Shown here piece after piece: positions 47,361-59,734 of a stretch of DNA of 64,000 nt (position 1 is its first letter; each line of letters opens with the position of its first letter). The notes under the pieces are model-generated. The model saw only the letters and a list, made by a program, of their open reading frames with translations. It did not search any database and was not told the origin of the DNA. Both the position numbers and the translations under genes were made by a program. The stretch is from the NCBI RefSeq assembly GCF_040939455.1, contig NC_134108.1, positions 11,313,501-11,377,500 on the forward strand, read 5' to 3'. The stretch comes from Microcebus murinus. Taxonomy: Eukaryota; Chordata; Mammalia; Primates; Cheirogaleidae.

Positions 47361-48069
47361 GAGTTTGGATTTTTCCATCCACAAAAGTCATTTTAAATTT
47401 TTCTGTACTTTTTAATCTGAAAATTTCATGTTTATTTAAAAAGCACACTTTAACTTTGAGGATCCCCATTTACAAGAGTGGTGTGATCAATCTATGTCCC
47501 TTATATACATAAAACACTGAAAAAGTCCTTCTCTAAGGGTGTCCTTTCTCCAAGCAGCAAAGGCTTTCATAGGTAGGGATGGGGAGGTGAGAATGAAATG
47601 AAAAATTGAAATTGTAAGTTAACTAAGGAGCTTTCAGATTAAAGTAGTTATTCTATTCTATTGCTTTACAAAGAACATTGCACAAATTTTGCAATTTCCT
47701 TTTGTTTTCTTGATATTTTAAGCTTCATAGTCATCATCCTCAATATCAACTATAACTTAGAATATAGTTGTCCCAAAGGCTATGGGGGTGGGACAGGGCC
47801 ACCAAGACCAAAAGGGAAGGACAGGGGAGGGTCTACACTCAAGACCACATAATAACCAAGGGGCATGCCCTTCCTGAAGCTCCAGTTTCATTCAACGCGA
47901 GGTCGTTTCAATACTGTTTCCTTACGAAAGAAACATATCTTGAAGTAAAATATGAAATTTACATTTTTAAGATAAAATATAGGAGTCCAACGGTAATAGG
48001 CGTGACATTAGGTTGCTTCTGCTACCATGTCATCAGGCTTCCTAGGGAGGATACGCTTTCACAGATCAA
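47361..48069. other. Unique AT-rich sequence
   Basis: I see no gene or clear repeat. Confidence 0.35.
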
Positions 48070-49600
48070 TACAGTATTTACCGAATAACTACTCAGTGCT
48101 AGACACTGTCCTAGGCCCCAGGGATATAGCAATAGACAGATTCCTCTTCCAAAAAATCCCTGCTCTCATGGAACTTGGAGTGGAGAGAGATGAACAAGAA
48201 ACGAGGAAAATAAATCATGCATATGTCAGACGATGCTGAGTGCTTTGGTCAAACAGCAAGGAAGGGCAGGGCAGAGCACGCAGCTTGGAAAGAGAACGTA
48301 GTAGAGGCTCACTGAATGGGGTGCGTGAGCTACGGCTTGCAGGAGGGAGCCCCTGTGTGTTCCAGGGCAAGAGCATTCAAGGCAGAGGCAGCAGAGGCAG
48401 CGTGCCAGGGGAAAAGGAGCAGGGAGGTCAGACCGGGGACGCACGGCCAGTGGGTGCAGCCTTGAGGGACATTTTAAGGACTTTGGCTTTCACGCTGAGG
48501 TCGAAAGTCATAATTAGAGGGTTGTGACAGAGAAGGCTCATCCTGGGACATATTTTTAAATAGGATCAGTGTGGCTGCTGTGTGGATCTGGACTGTCAGC
48601 GGCAAAGTGGCAGCAAGGGGCCTGCTGGGCTGTCACGATGACTCAGGTGAGAGATGGTGCAGTGCAGGCGTGGGCAGGGGAGGCGCAGGAGCAGGCTGGC
48701 TCTGGACCCGGGAGAAAGGAGAACACACAGGACCCGCAAGGAGGTGGAAGGGGGCGGCCACCGGAAGAATGGGAGAGGCAGAGCCAGCAGGCCTGGGGGA
48801 AGGTGAGGAGTTCAGCGCTGGCCACGCCGGGTGGGAGACGCCTGCTGGATGTCCCAGTGGCAACGCTGGGGTACGCAGCTGGCTCTGCCAGTCTGGAGTT
48901 CGGGGCACAGGTGGGCTGCTCACCCACATGAAGATTCGAAACATAAACTGGATAAGCTCTCCGTAAGTAAACAGAGGGTAGACAAGGGGTCGAGGGGGCC
49001 CTGGGGAACTCCAACACGAAGAGGTCCCGGGAATGAAGAGAAACACATAAAGGAAACGGCGCAGGCGGCGAATTGAATTAAGAGGAAACCAAGGGAGTGT
49101 GCTGCCCTTCAAGCCAGCCGAAAAAAGTCATTTCAGGGAGGAGACTGAGCAACAATGTCAAATGCTTCCCATTCAAATAAACACCGAGAACGGAGCACGG
49201 GGCTTGGCAGATCTAAAGACGTGGGGGTGGCTGGTGGCCTTGACGAGAGCAGAGTGGGCTGGAGCGGGAGGGACGGGAGTGCATGTGAGGATGAGGGCCC
49301 TGAAAGTGAAGGTGGCGACTAGAGAAAACCGGTCCGAAGAGTTTCAGTATGAAGGGGAGAGGAATCGGATGGTAGCTGTAGCTGGGAGGATAAAAGGTTT
49401 ATCACTGCTATGGGTGTGCATCTTTAGGAGAAATCCCAGCATGCTAAGGAGAATGAGAGGGAAAACTGGATGTGGCCGCAGAGAGAGGGGAAACTCCTCA
49501 AACGCCCCTGAGTGGGCCAAAGGGGAAGGAGTCTCACGCACAGGAGTCGGCCCTGGAGCAACTGCCCTCTTCCCTTAGAGAAGCTTCAGGAAAAACATTT
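48070..49600 (+). repeat. 1.5-kb ancient interspersed repeat
   Basis: It starts with a common repeat phrase (CTGTCCTAGGCCCCAGGGAT, then CCCTGCTCTCATGGAACTTG) and runs through GACTTTGGCTTTCACGCTGA, GTGTGGCTGCTGTGTGGATC, TGGGGAACTCCAACACGAAG and TGTCAAATGCTTCCC in the order of a well-known long mammalian dispersed family. I cannot name the family. The open readings of up to 159 codons in it are not genes. Confidence 0.65.
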
Positions 49601-49838
49601 GAGAACAACGAACATTATATACACGTCGTAGGGCACTAGGATAAAAGGGCATCAAGTCCAGTGAGAAACTCTTTGATAAATCAGGTGTTTTCTTATAATT
49701 TCTCTATTTTCTGCTATATGTCATGTTTAAAAAAAAAAAGTAAGTGAAAGTTTCTTTAGTCTCCCCCGTTATTTCAGGGATTTTGTTGTTGCTGCTGTTG
49801 TCTGGGTTTATTTGCTACCAGCCTACCAATTTTCAATG

Positions 49839-49842
<4 letters not shown>

Positions 49843-49870
<28 letters not shown>
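49843..49870. repeat. (AT)n microsatellite
   Basis: About fourteen AT units. Confidence 0.9.
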
Positions 49871-49876
<6 letters not shown>

Positions 49877-50781
49877 TGGATTTATGAAAGCTTTTCATGA
49901 AGCCCTTTACTGTCTGCTACCTCCTAACATCATGAGTTTCCCTGGCTTACCAGTGCCTGTGTGTGACGTTTGCTGGTCACTTGTCTGGAAGACACCTTTC
50001 TCCACCTTCTTGGAGTAGCCACAGAGGACAAGTCTATTTTCATTCTCTGTGCTCAGTTTCTTTCAGTTGCCTTTAATCACACAGATTTTAGCTTTTGTCA
50101 TTAGCAGTCTGCAAACTCTGTTATCTTATTAGCCCTTCCTCACATCTCTGTTTTAGAAATCCTACTCTAACAATTCTGCAATCACTGAGTCAAGGACAAG
50201 CACAAAAGCAGGATAAGGATTATTCTCACTTTCCATTGCTTGAACAATACCCAGGATTTTTTAACCTTTATTTAAGCCCTAGGAACGCCCTGAACCAACC
50301 TCATCCTGACACTATCGGTGGTGCCCACGACATCCCTTTCCCAGAGTATAAGTGATAACTTAGTCTATCACTTAATACGTAAAGTTTGTTTTTCCAAAAG
50401 TGCCTCACATTACCTTGGCACTAAAGCCAAAGCTCGTCTGCCGGGTTTCTGTTCTCTTCCATGCCCTCTTTTTGGTAAGGCACAGAACTAACAAAACCTA
50501 AACAGTCTTCCATTGGAATATAACCAAGAAAAAAACAAGCAAATTCTTAATCTAAGGCTGAAACAAGAACAGATTGGCAGATGAAGTCTAATCAAAGCTG
50601 TCTTATCACACAGATGAGAGAAACACACGTGCACCTAAAAGTTCCCTCTGGCAACAGAGAGATGACAGCCAGCGACCGAACGTACAACTCTGAACTTCAT
50701 TAGGTTATAAGAAAAACAAACATCCTTGTCTCTACTAGAGCTTTAAATCTGTCTGGTGTGCTAAGTAGGTAGGTAAATAGG

Positions 50782-50900
50782 TGAAAGAAAGAACAAAAAA
50801 AAAGAAAGAAAGAAAAGGAAGGAAAGAAGGAGGAAGGGAAGGAAGGAAATGGGTATGCATGCGTGTGTACACATAGATGCACATACGTATGCATATACAC
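50782..50900. repeat. GAAA/GGAA purine tract next to alternating purine-pyrimidine DNA
   Basis: GAAAGAAAG and GGAAGGAAAG units to 50849, then ATGCATGCGTGTGTACACAT and similar alternating sequence to about 50897, which could adopt Z-form. Confidence 0.75.
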
Positions 50901-50984
50901 GCCTCTATTGATTTACTAAGATGTATCAGGATTTGCCAAAGTAGTCCCAATTGGAGAAACAGGTAGAGTAAGAAAAGCACTAAC

Positions 50985-51095
50985 TAGCAGGATATCTGGA
51001 CTCTCGTCCCAGCTGAGTAACCATCTCCGGGACTTTGGACAAGCCACTTTAGTTCTGCGATTTTTCAGTTTTCCCATTTGAAAAATTGAAGTCCA
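50985..51095 (+). repeat. MIR SINE fragment
   Basis: GGACTCTCGTCCCAGCTGAG, GGGACTTTGGACAAGCCACT and TTTTCCCATTTGAAAAATTG fit a forward MIR. Confidence 0.6.
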
Positions 51096-51506
51096 TTTTC
51101 AGCTACAAAATTTTGTCTTTACAATGCTACGGACTATAAATAGCTGAAAATATACATTCCTGGGACACAGACATTAACGCCTCCTGCCATTCATAAGCCT
51201 GTTTTAAATAGGACTGAGTAACAAAAAGACATTCAATCACTGTTATTAGAACAGTAAGAAATTCAGGTTTATTTGCTAGATGATTATTACTTTTCACCAT
51301 CTTTAATACTGCTGCTATTACTTTCAATTCCATACCCCTATCTTTTTTTTAAGCCCTTCTAATGAAGCCATTATTACTTTGGCCTCTATCTAAGGCATAC
51401 TTTAATTTCAAAGAAAAGATGCAAATTATCCCTTAAAAATAAAGTGTTCAAAAATACCTTGTTCCGAATGTTCAATAAAAAGGTAATTATTTTTTTAAAA
51501 AATCAA

Positions 51507-51899
51507 ACAGTTTGTTTTTCCATTCTTGTGATACTTCATATAGAAGAATGGTCTCCAGGTCCACCCAGGTTAACACAAGAGGTATTAATTCACCATTTTT
51601 TATGGCTGAGTAGTACTCCATGGTATACATATACCACATTTTATTAATCCACATGTACTCACCATTAAATTGGAACTAATCAAACAACACTTACGTGCAC
51701 ATATGGAAATAAAACTCATCAGGAATCAAGCAAGTGGGAGGGGGAGGAAGGGGATGAGTAAATTCACACCTAACAGGTACAATGCTCATTATCTGGGTGG
51801 TGGGTACACTTACAACTTTGGCTCAAACTGTACAAAAGCAATTTATGTAACCAAAATTTGTGTACGCCTGTAATACTCTGAAATATTATAAAATAAAAT
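51507..51899. mobile_element. 5'-inverted, truncated L1 insertion
   Basis: The left part (51507 to about 51664) is L1 ORF2 end in reverse (GAGTAGTACTCCATGGTATA and CATATACCACATTTTATTAA). The right part (about 51665-51899) is L1 3' UTR forward (ACCTAACAGGTACAATGCTC, GTACGCCTGTAATACTC) ending in an AAAATAAAATA tail. AAAAAATCAA flanks the whole (51497-51506, 51900-51909). Confidence 0.8.
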
Positions 51900-52639
51900 A
51901 AAAAATCAATCACTAAAATCTAGCCATTGGGGGGGAAATATAACAGTTGAGCTAAGGAATCTCACTAACCTGATTTATCATTATCACATAAGTGGATCAC
52001 AAAGTGGGCCAAACCTAGGGGTGTATACTGACGTGGTTACGGGCCCCATCACATATTTAAGGAGCACAAGCTCTGTGTTCTTTAATTCAATATTTATGGC
52101 AGGAAGAGGCTGCCGACACCCTGCACTAACTTAGCAAAAGGAAATATGGCTCTGCTCAAACACAAGCTCAGACCACCAAGACAGAATCATCTGTTTTACT
52201 TAGGGGATACGTGAGGGACCACGTTGGAAGGATAATCTCTTCGCAAGGAGTCTAATCCTTATCTTGCACGACCAGGCATCCCTGCCACAGGCCCACTCTA
52301 ACAAGAGGGCTTTGCAAAGTCATTCCCTGGGCAGTAAAGTAGTGAAAGAAGGTGTTATCTATCTGCATTCAAAACAGTATTGACGGTCTGGTCAGTATGG
52401 ATCTGAGTCATAAGGTTCTTCCATAGACTTCGCTTTCTGTCTACAAGCTCTGGACAAAATCAAAGTGGGTGACAAGTGCTAATCTGACCAGAGCAGAAGG
52501 CAGGCAGCGCTTGCTCTGTCCCTGCTCTACATGCTTATCGCCTCTGTCAGAGCAGCATTTTTTAGATTAAAAGGAAAAGTGATCTATAACATGTAACCAA
52601 TTTTCCTATTAGTTCTAACCTACCTGGAACCACACTCAC

Positions 52640-52665
52640 CGTTCCTCCATCCCTAACGGACATAT
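52640..52665 (-). other. Candidate small exon (unproven)
   Basis: In TIAM2 sense a strong acceptor (TTCCTTCACCTCTGTCACAG) precedes 26 nt and the donor ACG|GTGAGT; a second donor, TTCCAG|GTAGGT, would give 42 nt (to 52624). It could be an upstream noncoding exon or a chance match. Confidence 0.2.
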
Positions 52666-53773
52666 CTGTGACAGAGGTGAAGGAATTGACAACACACAGC
52701 CCTAACACAACTGAAAAGGAACACGGGCTGCCCACCCGAAAATAACTCATAACCTCATCATACTGAAAGTAGGCACAAGATTTTGGAACCCCTCAGAGTG
52801 TGATGGAAGGCCACAGTAAAATGCTTCAACGTGTTAGGAAAAACTCTAGCGGCTGTTTAGCCATACCCTTACTTTCCAGAAATTCTATAAATAATCCTCT
52901 AAGTTACAATGACTTCAATAAAGCTTCCTATTTCTGTCTCTCTACCTACCAATTTTCTGGGAATTACATGCTTGGCCGAATTAATGTAAAGCCGAGGAAG
53001 AACTACAGTCAGGGCTCGTCCATCCCTGCTGATCAGCACACACGCTGGACGTTCAAGAGAACTTGTGCATCTTGTGCTCAAACACCCTCCGTGAATGAGC
53101 AGCCTCTGATGCATTAGAACACGAATCAATCATTCTACTTAAGCAAGGTCCACCCTCCTCCCGGGCAGATGACAAGGAATTCCATTTCTTTTTTGGAAAG
53201 TTCAAGACAAAAATTAAGGACAAACAACACTGAACAGTGAACATCAAATTACAAGTTTGAAAAGAAACTCTTAAACCAAATAGCTCACTCAGCTGAAAAC
53301 TAAAGCCAATGAGATTATATAATATCCAGGAAACTACAAAATACAATCTCTGCCCTGTTTTAATGTCCCTTTCTACCCTGAAAAAAATTAACTGGTAAAG
53401 ACAAAGTAACAGTCATTATTAATGCTTCAACATGATCAGACTGAGAAACGGTGCTTTCTTGAGGCACTGGGAAAAGCAAATCCATGCAATACCTGCAACC
53501 AGCGTTTGGAGAGTTAAGTAGCAACGTGGGGCAGGCAGCTGCAAGAAATCACCAATAGGTGTTTGAAAACATATAGACAACACCCGACTTTAAAGGCAAT
53601 AATTCCCTTTTGCACGGCACCGTGTACAGCCTCAGTACAAAATAATGTAGAACAAAAGTAAATCAGCACACAAGCATATATTGCTGGGGAAGCATTTTGA
53701 GAAACATTTATATCTCATGAATAAAAGTAAGTCTCAACTCCAGAAGGGAAGAAGTAAACATTTGTAACCTTAC

Positions 53774-53813
53774 CTTTGCCAGAACTTCAGATACAGCCAG
53801 CTTTTCTCAGGGT
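53774..53813 (-). other. Candidate upstream exon (unproven)
   Basis: A good donor, GGCAAAG|GTAAGG (GT at 53773-53772), with a mediocre acceptor (TTAACTGAAAG). It may instead be the end of a longer or first exon. Confidence 0.2.
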
Positions 53814-55224
53814 CTTTCAGTTAATGGGGAAAGGTTCACAAAGCCGGAGTCTATGTACACATCCATGAACTCGCTCTTCTTTTCTGCTCCTGGTAAGCCA
53901 GGAAACAGTGTCTAACACTTCAAATGCTCGGCCGTTAAGAGCTAAAAACAGATCCTGTGCAATGCTGGATGTATTTTTGTCTGCTAGCTACACACCCTCA
54001 TCATGTTCAATTTTTTCCATTGGTGGAACAGCATGATGCAGACTTAACCAGAAAGTGGTTTTCCATGGGCTGGCTGCAGCGACTAGCCGGGACAGCCCGC
54101 CACCGTGCCTCAGAGAGCCTGGCTCACCCATGACTGGGCTGTTGTTGGACCCGCATTCCACAGTTACCACCAAAGTTCCATAGGAACTCGGCTCCCGAGT
54201 CTGCTGAATAAAGGTTTACTCACTCGAAGGGAGCCTCAGCTTCTTTTTTAAGCCCGTTAGCTGCAAGAATACACACCTAGCATCCTTGTGTTTGGAGCGG
54301 TAGTAAACAGTCTGCCTCCCAAACCACAGCTGGAATGTGACAGTCATAAAAACCCTGCCTCTAGAGCAGCCCTTAAAAATAATTTTATGATTTGCAAAAT
54401 ATCGGGTATTCCCTTACATGTGTTCCTTGCTGGGGTTATTTCTTTTTTTTTTTTTAAGTTAGCTGAACTACAGTGTTTCCCCCTAGAAATCCTTGTTACC
54501 TCGACATGGTCCTATTTTATCAAAAATGTGCATTAAATTCCCTTAAATAAAAGTTGGACACCAGAGGTTTGGAGTGTTTTTGAGTCTTCCTATATCTTTT
54601 GGTGACAGACCTTATAATTATAGAAGACTCAAAAAATACAGCAACATTTTCAGATCATTTTATAGCACTTATCATGGAATTGGGGGAGGGGGCGTTGGAT
54701 GGAAGAACAGGATCACATCTGTGTGGTGGTGTTTACACTGGAATTATATTCTGTAGAAGGAAACAGTGTAATCACAAGTTTCAAGATGTATGAATTCTAA
54801 GATACAGAAGTTATCCTGGACAAACATGTGGCAACAGCCTTTTAAGGTAATATTTTTATTACTTTAAAAATATGAATGGATCTACATATGCAACAGACAA
54901 GATTCTTCCTGAATATCACAGACCAGATTTTACTATAGACAGATAAAATTTTAATTCCTTATCTAGATTGAAAAAACCCCCATCACTTTCCATATGTATA
55001 CATACATCTACTTATACAAGTACATGCTCATATACAAACAAAATGTTTTTCCCAAATGTAGTTGATACACACTTCAAGGTATGTTTTCTAATCCTAATTG
55101 TCAAATAAGAAAAGCTATCACTAAGATCATCAGTCTAGTAGTTACACAAATTAGTGTAAGTTCCTCAAAACTTTAAACATGAACACAGAACCCAGGAGTC
55201 TTTAGTGCTGGTGTGGTAGATATG

Positions 55225-55340
55225 AAAAACTCCCTAATCCAACCCCTCACATTGCAGATGAAGAAACGGAGACCCGGAGACCTGAAGTGACTCGCACAAG
55301 GTCACCGAGCTGGCAGCAGTAAGCAGAGCAAGGACGCACC
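55225..55340 (-). repeat. MIR SINE fragment
   Basis: CACATTGCAGATGAAGAAAC, GTGACTCGCACAAGGTCACC and GAGCTGGCAGCAGTAAGC follow a reverse MIR core. Confidence 0.8.
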
Positions 55341-55548
55341 ACCCAAGTAACCACAAGCCCGGGACTGAAGTCAGGAGGTTGCCACAGAAGCCAAGTCTCA
55401 TAACATGAAACATGGGAATTCCCAAAATGTTAAGTTACATACACACAAGCATTAAAAAATCCTCTAGGTAAATACGGAAGCAATAAGAATGTTGTTAAGT
55501 CACTGAGCTCCTATTCCATCAGACCCAGCGACATGATTTCTGTTACTA

Positions 55549-55862
<314 letters not shown>

Positions 55863-57884
55863 AGTATCAGCAAGCGTAAAAGAAAGCCTTCCACGTTACC
55901 TTGAGACAGAAGGAAGGCTCTTTGATATGGAAGGGAGAAAAAAATTATGTCAGAAGGAAGAAGGAAATTTAAAGAGATGTGTTTCTGAAGGTGAAAAAAG
56001 TATCATAAGAACAACTAACTGCATGGAAATACTTGCCCACCCCTACTCTATCCCTGCTTCTAGATTTCCTTAGGACAATGCATTTTATTTGTAGACCCCT
56101 CTATGTAAGAACCGCCTGCACAAATAAATTATCTCTAACATTCCTCAGACATTTCAAATGGGTTTGCATTGTCTTTTTCCATTTTTTATTACTGAGGTCT
56201 CCCAAGTAACGTTAGTTCTATGGATTTATAAAGTCACTTGGGGATTCAAACTATGTAAGGTTTTTTAAGTTCTTTAGAATTTTCCCAACTATCATAAAAT
56301 ACTCAGTTTGTTTCTCCAGCCTCAAATTGCAAAAACCAGCATATTTCCAAATCGTAAAACTAGACTTGATCTTTCTAATGCTTCATTCTGAGATGATAAT
56401 GTAGCAGGACATATGTGTTAACAGGCATCTAAAATTAAATTCCTTGGCAACGATCTCTGAGAAACATGTAAATTACTACTTATGAAGTATTCTATTCTGA
56501 AGCATACAATGCAAAATGACACATGTAAGAGCAAAAATAGCAAAGTGCTACCAATTACAAAATTTAAGTGGTGGGTTTGTGAGTATTCGCTTTATAATTC
56601 TTTTGACCTTTCTATAGTTTTGCAAATTTTCTTAATAAAAGATTAGAAGGAAATGATATATGTGCATGCACACACACACACATCTCCCATAATAAGTCAA
56701 TCTACAAAAAAGTACCATATTTTACTATATGTCAAGAATATGCAAAAATTGTTGCTAACCTGATTGCAGTCAAGGAGACGAATATCCTACACTGGGTATG
56801 CATACATGTGTGCAAAGATATGTCCTTGAGGGTTTCCGTACCTATCCAGAGAAGAGCTGGAGGCTGTAAAATGATTAAGATGGAACACAGAATGCCTCTA
56901 GAATGAAAACATTTTGAGAGCCACTATCACACAGCAAATCATAATTAATAAAAAAAAAAATAGGGTGTAGAGGAAATATCTTAGGCCTTGAAACCAGTGG
57001 ACCTGGGCTGAAAATTCATCTCTTAGTAAATCTGAGGCCTTCCGAATCCCACAAGATAGACTTGATGATAATAGTGCCTACTGCAAATAAAAATATAAAT
57101 AAATGTATACCAACCTGTAAACAGTTACCAGAAAAACTGACACTTACAGTATCACTTTTAAAGTAATATGAGCTGTCAGAAATTCAGAAATAACCTTTCT
57201 GCTTAAAATTCAAAACACCCAACTCTTTCCATATTCTCCACTTTTAAGGTCCAACACAGGCTAGTACTGAAAGAACATCCCAATAAGCAGAATTCCTTAT
57301 TACTAACCTATAGTCGTGATTTTAATAAAATAATAAGGTTAAAAATATAAATTACTTTTATCCAAACAGGATTGCAAAAGATTAAATAATCGCTCACAAA
57401 TGTAAACATCCTCCTTTTAGACAACCACATCAATGAGCAAAGACTCGGCAATACCTCTTGTGCTGGAGAGCTTTTCCACACTGTTTCTAGAACAGAGCAA
57501 TACGTCAGATGTGTGGGCAAAAAGTACACAGAAAAATGCAGTTGTAAAAATGTCTCACATGAAGGTGGCACTAGAAGAAAAAGCAGCAAAGTGTTCATGC
57601 GAGAATCCTAAGATCTTCAGAAATATTATTTGGGGAGGTGATTTTTCTCCGTATTTGAACAAAAGGCCCAAATTTAGCAAGTCTGTTTTTCTCAAACCAA
57701 AGGCTTCCGAATTTGCCCAGAGAGTACAGTGAGAACGTGCATGGCTGGTTTCCATGCCTAAAACTTGTGTGGTCTCAAGGTCTACGTCCCCCGTGTGACA
57801 CTGAAAACCCACACAAATGTGCAGTGCATTTGCTGGTCAGTCATGGTGCTCAAGAGGCTAGCGGAACAGCTGCAGGCCCAGGAT
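55863..57884. other. AT-rich noncoding sequence
   Basis: I recognise no gene or repeat with confidence, apart from a short CA run near 56669. Confidence 0.35.
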
Positions 57885-58140
57885 TTACAGTCCCTCTGGC
57901 CTTCCTGCAGATCCTGCTGTGTGACGCCGGACACATCACTTAACTTCTCTGAGCCTCAGTTTCTTAACCTGGAAAAGGGGGATAATGATATAAACCGTTT
58001 AACACAAAGCCTGCCTTAGAATGTTAACTCCATAAAGCAGGGACTTTGCTAAAATCATTTACTGTTGAAAGTCCAGTACTTTAAAAAGTGCCTGGCACAT
58101 GGTGGGTACCGGATAAATGCTGAGTAAATGCACGAATGAA
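57885..58140 (+). repeat. MIR SINE, long copy
   Basis: ACATCACTTAACTTCTCTGA, GCCTCAGTTTCTTAACCTGG, AGTGCCTGGCACATGGTGGG and GGATAAATGCTGAGTAAATG cover most of the consensus. Confidence 0.85.
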
Positions 58141-58666
58141 GGGAGGGAGATGGCAGTGCTGGCGGCAGCGGTGGCGAACGTGAAAGGAATAGCAGCGTTT
58201 GGAACCATCTACATCTTTGCGTCAGAAGCCAAGCGATTCCGTTATTTAAAATAAGCTACCGCACATGTGATCACTGCCCACCAAGCAAAACTTTTGGTTC
58301 CCAGCCCTTCTTCGGTAGCGTTTTATATTCCAGGCCTCCTCGGGCTCAAGAAGATGCCTAAAGAGCCCGCCTGCCTGCGACCTTCATCATCGAGACGACA
58401 CCGCCATGCCCTGTGCTGGCGCCGGCCGCAAGCTCCTGCTTCCTGCTCCGGGCAGGCCACACTGCAGAAGTCCCAGCACCGGCTGCTGTGACTCAGGTCT
58501 CACAGCCACAGAATCAGATGACCCAAACCTTTGCTCTTAGAAACCTCTCCCCGAGGTGGCAACCTATCACGTAGCGACCGCACGCTGTCAAAAACCAGTA
58601 TCCTTCACAAACGCTGACCGAGAAGAAAACAGAGCCCGGTAGACTCAGCTTAAACACTTAACCCAA

Positions 58667-58743
58667 TCGCGTGCAGCATAAGGACATTTCAGTTGATGAC
58701 AGACTGCGTGGCATATGACGGTAGTCCTGTAAGATCATATAAT
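58667..58743 (+). mobile_element. MER2 (Tigger) left part, split by an L1
   Basis: GTGCAGCATAAGGACATTTC and GTAGTCCTGTAAGATCATAT match the MER2 start. The element resumes at about 59456. Confidence 0.75.
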
Positions 58744-59455
58744 GTTATTAAAAATACGACAATGAGATACTACCTTACCCCAGTTAGAATGCTCATTATT
58801 AAAATGTCCCGAAACAATAGATGTTGGCACAGGTGCAGTGAAAAGAGAACGTTTACACACTATTGGTGGGAATATAAATTAGTACAACCTCTAGGGAGAT
58901 CAGTATGGAGATGTCACAAAGAACTAAAAGTAGACCTATCCACCCTCTGATCCAGCCATTCCAAAACTGGGTATCTGCCCAAAGGAAAACGAGTCATTAT
59001 ATCAAAAAGACACCTACACTTGTATGTTTTAACACAGCATAATTCACAATCACAAAAGTACGAAATCAACCAAGGTCCACCAACTGCTAATAAAAAAAAA
59101 AAAATGTGGTAAACGTATACTATGGAATACTACTCAGTCATAAAAAAGAAAGAAGCAGTGTCTTTTGCATAGAACTGGAGGCCATTATCCTAAGTGAAGT
59201 AACTCAGGAACGGAAAACCAAATACCACATGTTCTCGATTTTAAGTGGGAGTTAAGCTATGGGTACATAGGGTCACACAGGGTGTCACAACGGACACTGG
59301 AGATTCAGAAGGGGGGAAGAGGGGTGGGATGGAGGGAGGGATGAAAAATTACCTATCAGGTACAATGCCAAAGGCCTGACTTTATCACTATATAATTCAT
59401 CCATGTAACCAAAAACCACTTGTATCCCTAAGTCTACTGAAAAGGAAAAAAGACA
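58744..59455 (+). mobile_element. L1 LINE 3' end inserted in MER2
   Basis: It runs from the ORF2 C-terminus (ATGAGATACTACCTTACCCC; the forward frame still reads NNRCWHRCSEKRTF and WWEYKLVQPLGRSVWR) through ACCACATGTTCTCGATTTTA to the 3' UTR (TACCTATCAGGTACAATGCC) and a degenerate A-rich tail. 5'-truncated and broken by frameshifts. Confidence 0.88.
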
Positions 59456-59732
59456 AAAGACTATTTTTCTGTACCTCCTCTATGTTTAGACACACAAATA
59501 CTTACCAGTGTGTTACAACTGCCTACAGTGTTCGGTCCAGAACTTGCTGTACAGGTTTGTAGCCTAGGAGCAGTGGCTGTCACATGCAGCATCAGTGTGT
59601 AGTAGGCTACACCATCCAGGGCTGTGCAAGTACACTGGATGATGACAGAATGACTCTATGTCACACTATGACAAAATCCTCTAATGACACACTTCTCCGA
59701 ACACATCCCTGCTGGTAAGCAATGCATGACTG
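59456..59732 (+). mobile_element. MER2 (Tigger) right part
   Basis: TAGACACACAAATACTTACC, ACAGGTTTGTAGCCTAGGAG and CACATCCCTGCTGGTAAGCA end in GCATGACTG followed by TA, the Tigger target dinucleotide. Confidence 0.85.
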
Positions 59733-59734
59733 TA

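Larger units (their letters stand above)
49601..51506. other. Noncoding stretch with microsatellites
   Basis: Contains (AT)n at 49843-49870, a purine tract at 50782-50849 and a MIR near 50985-51095. The rest shows nothing I can name. Confidence 0.45.

Noticed and set aside
48633..49112. 159-codon minus-strand reading and a 159-codon plus-strand one at 49099-49578
   Set aside because: Both lie in the ancient dispersed repeat and show no protein similarity I recognise.
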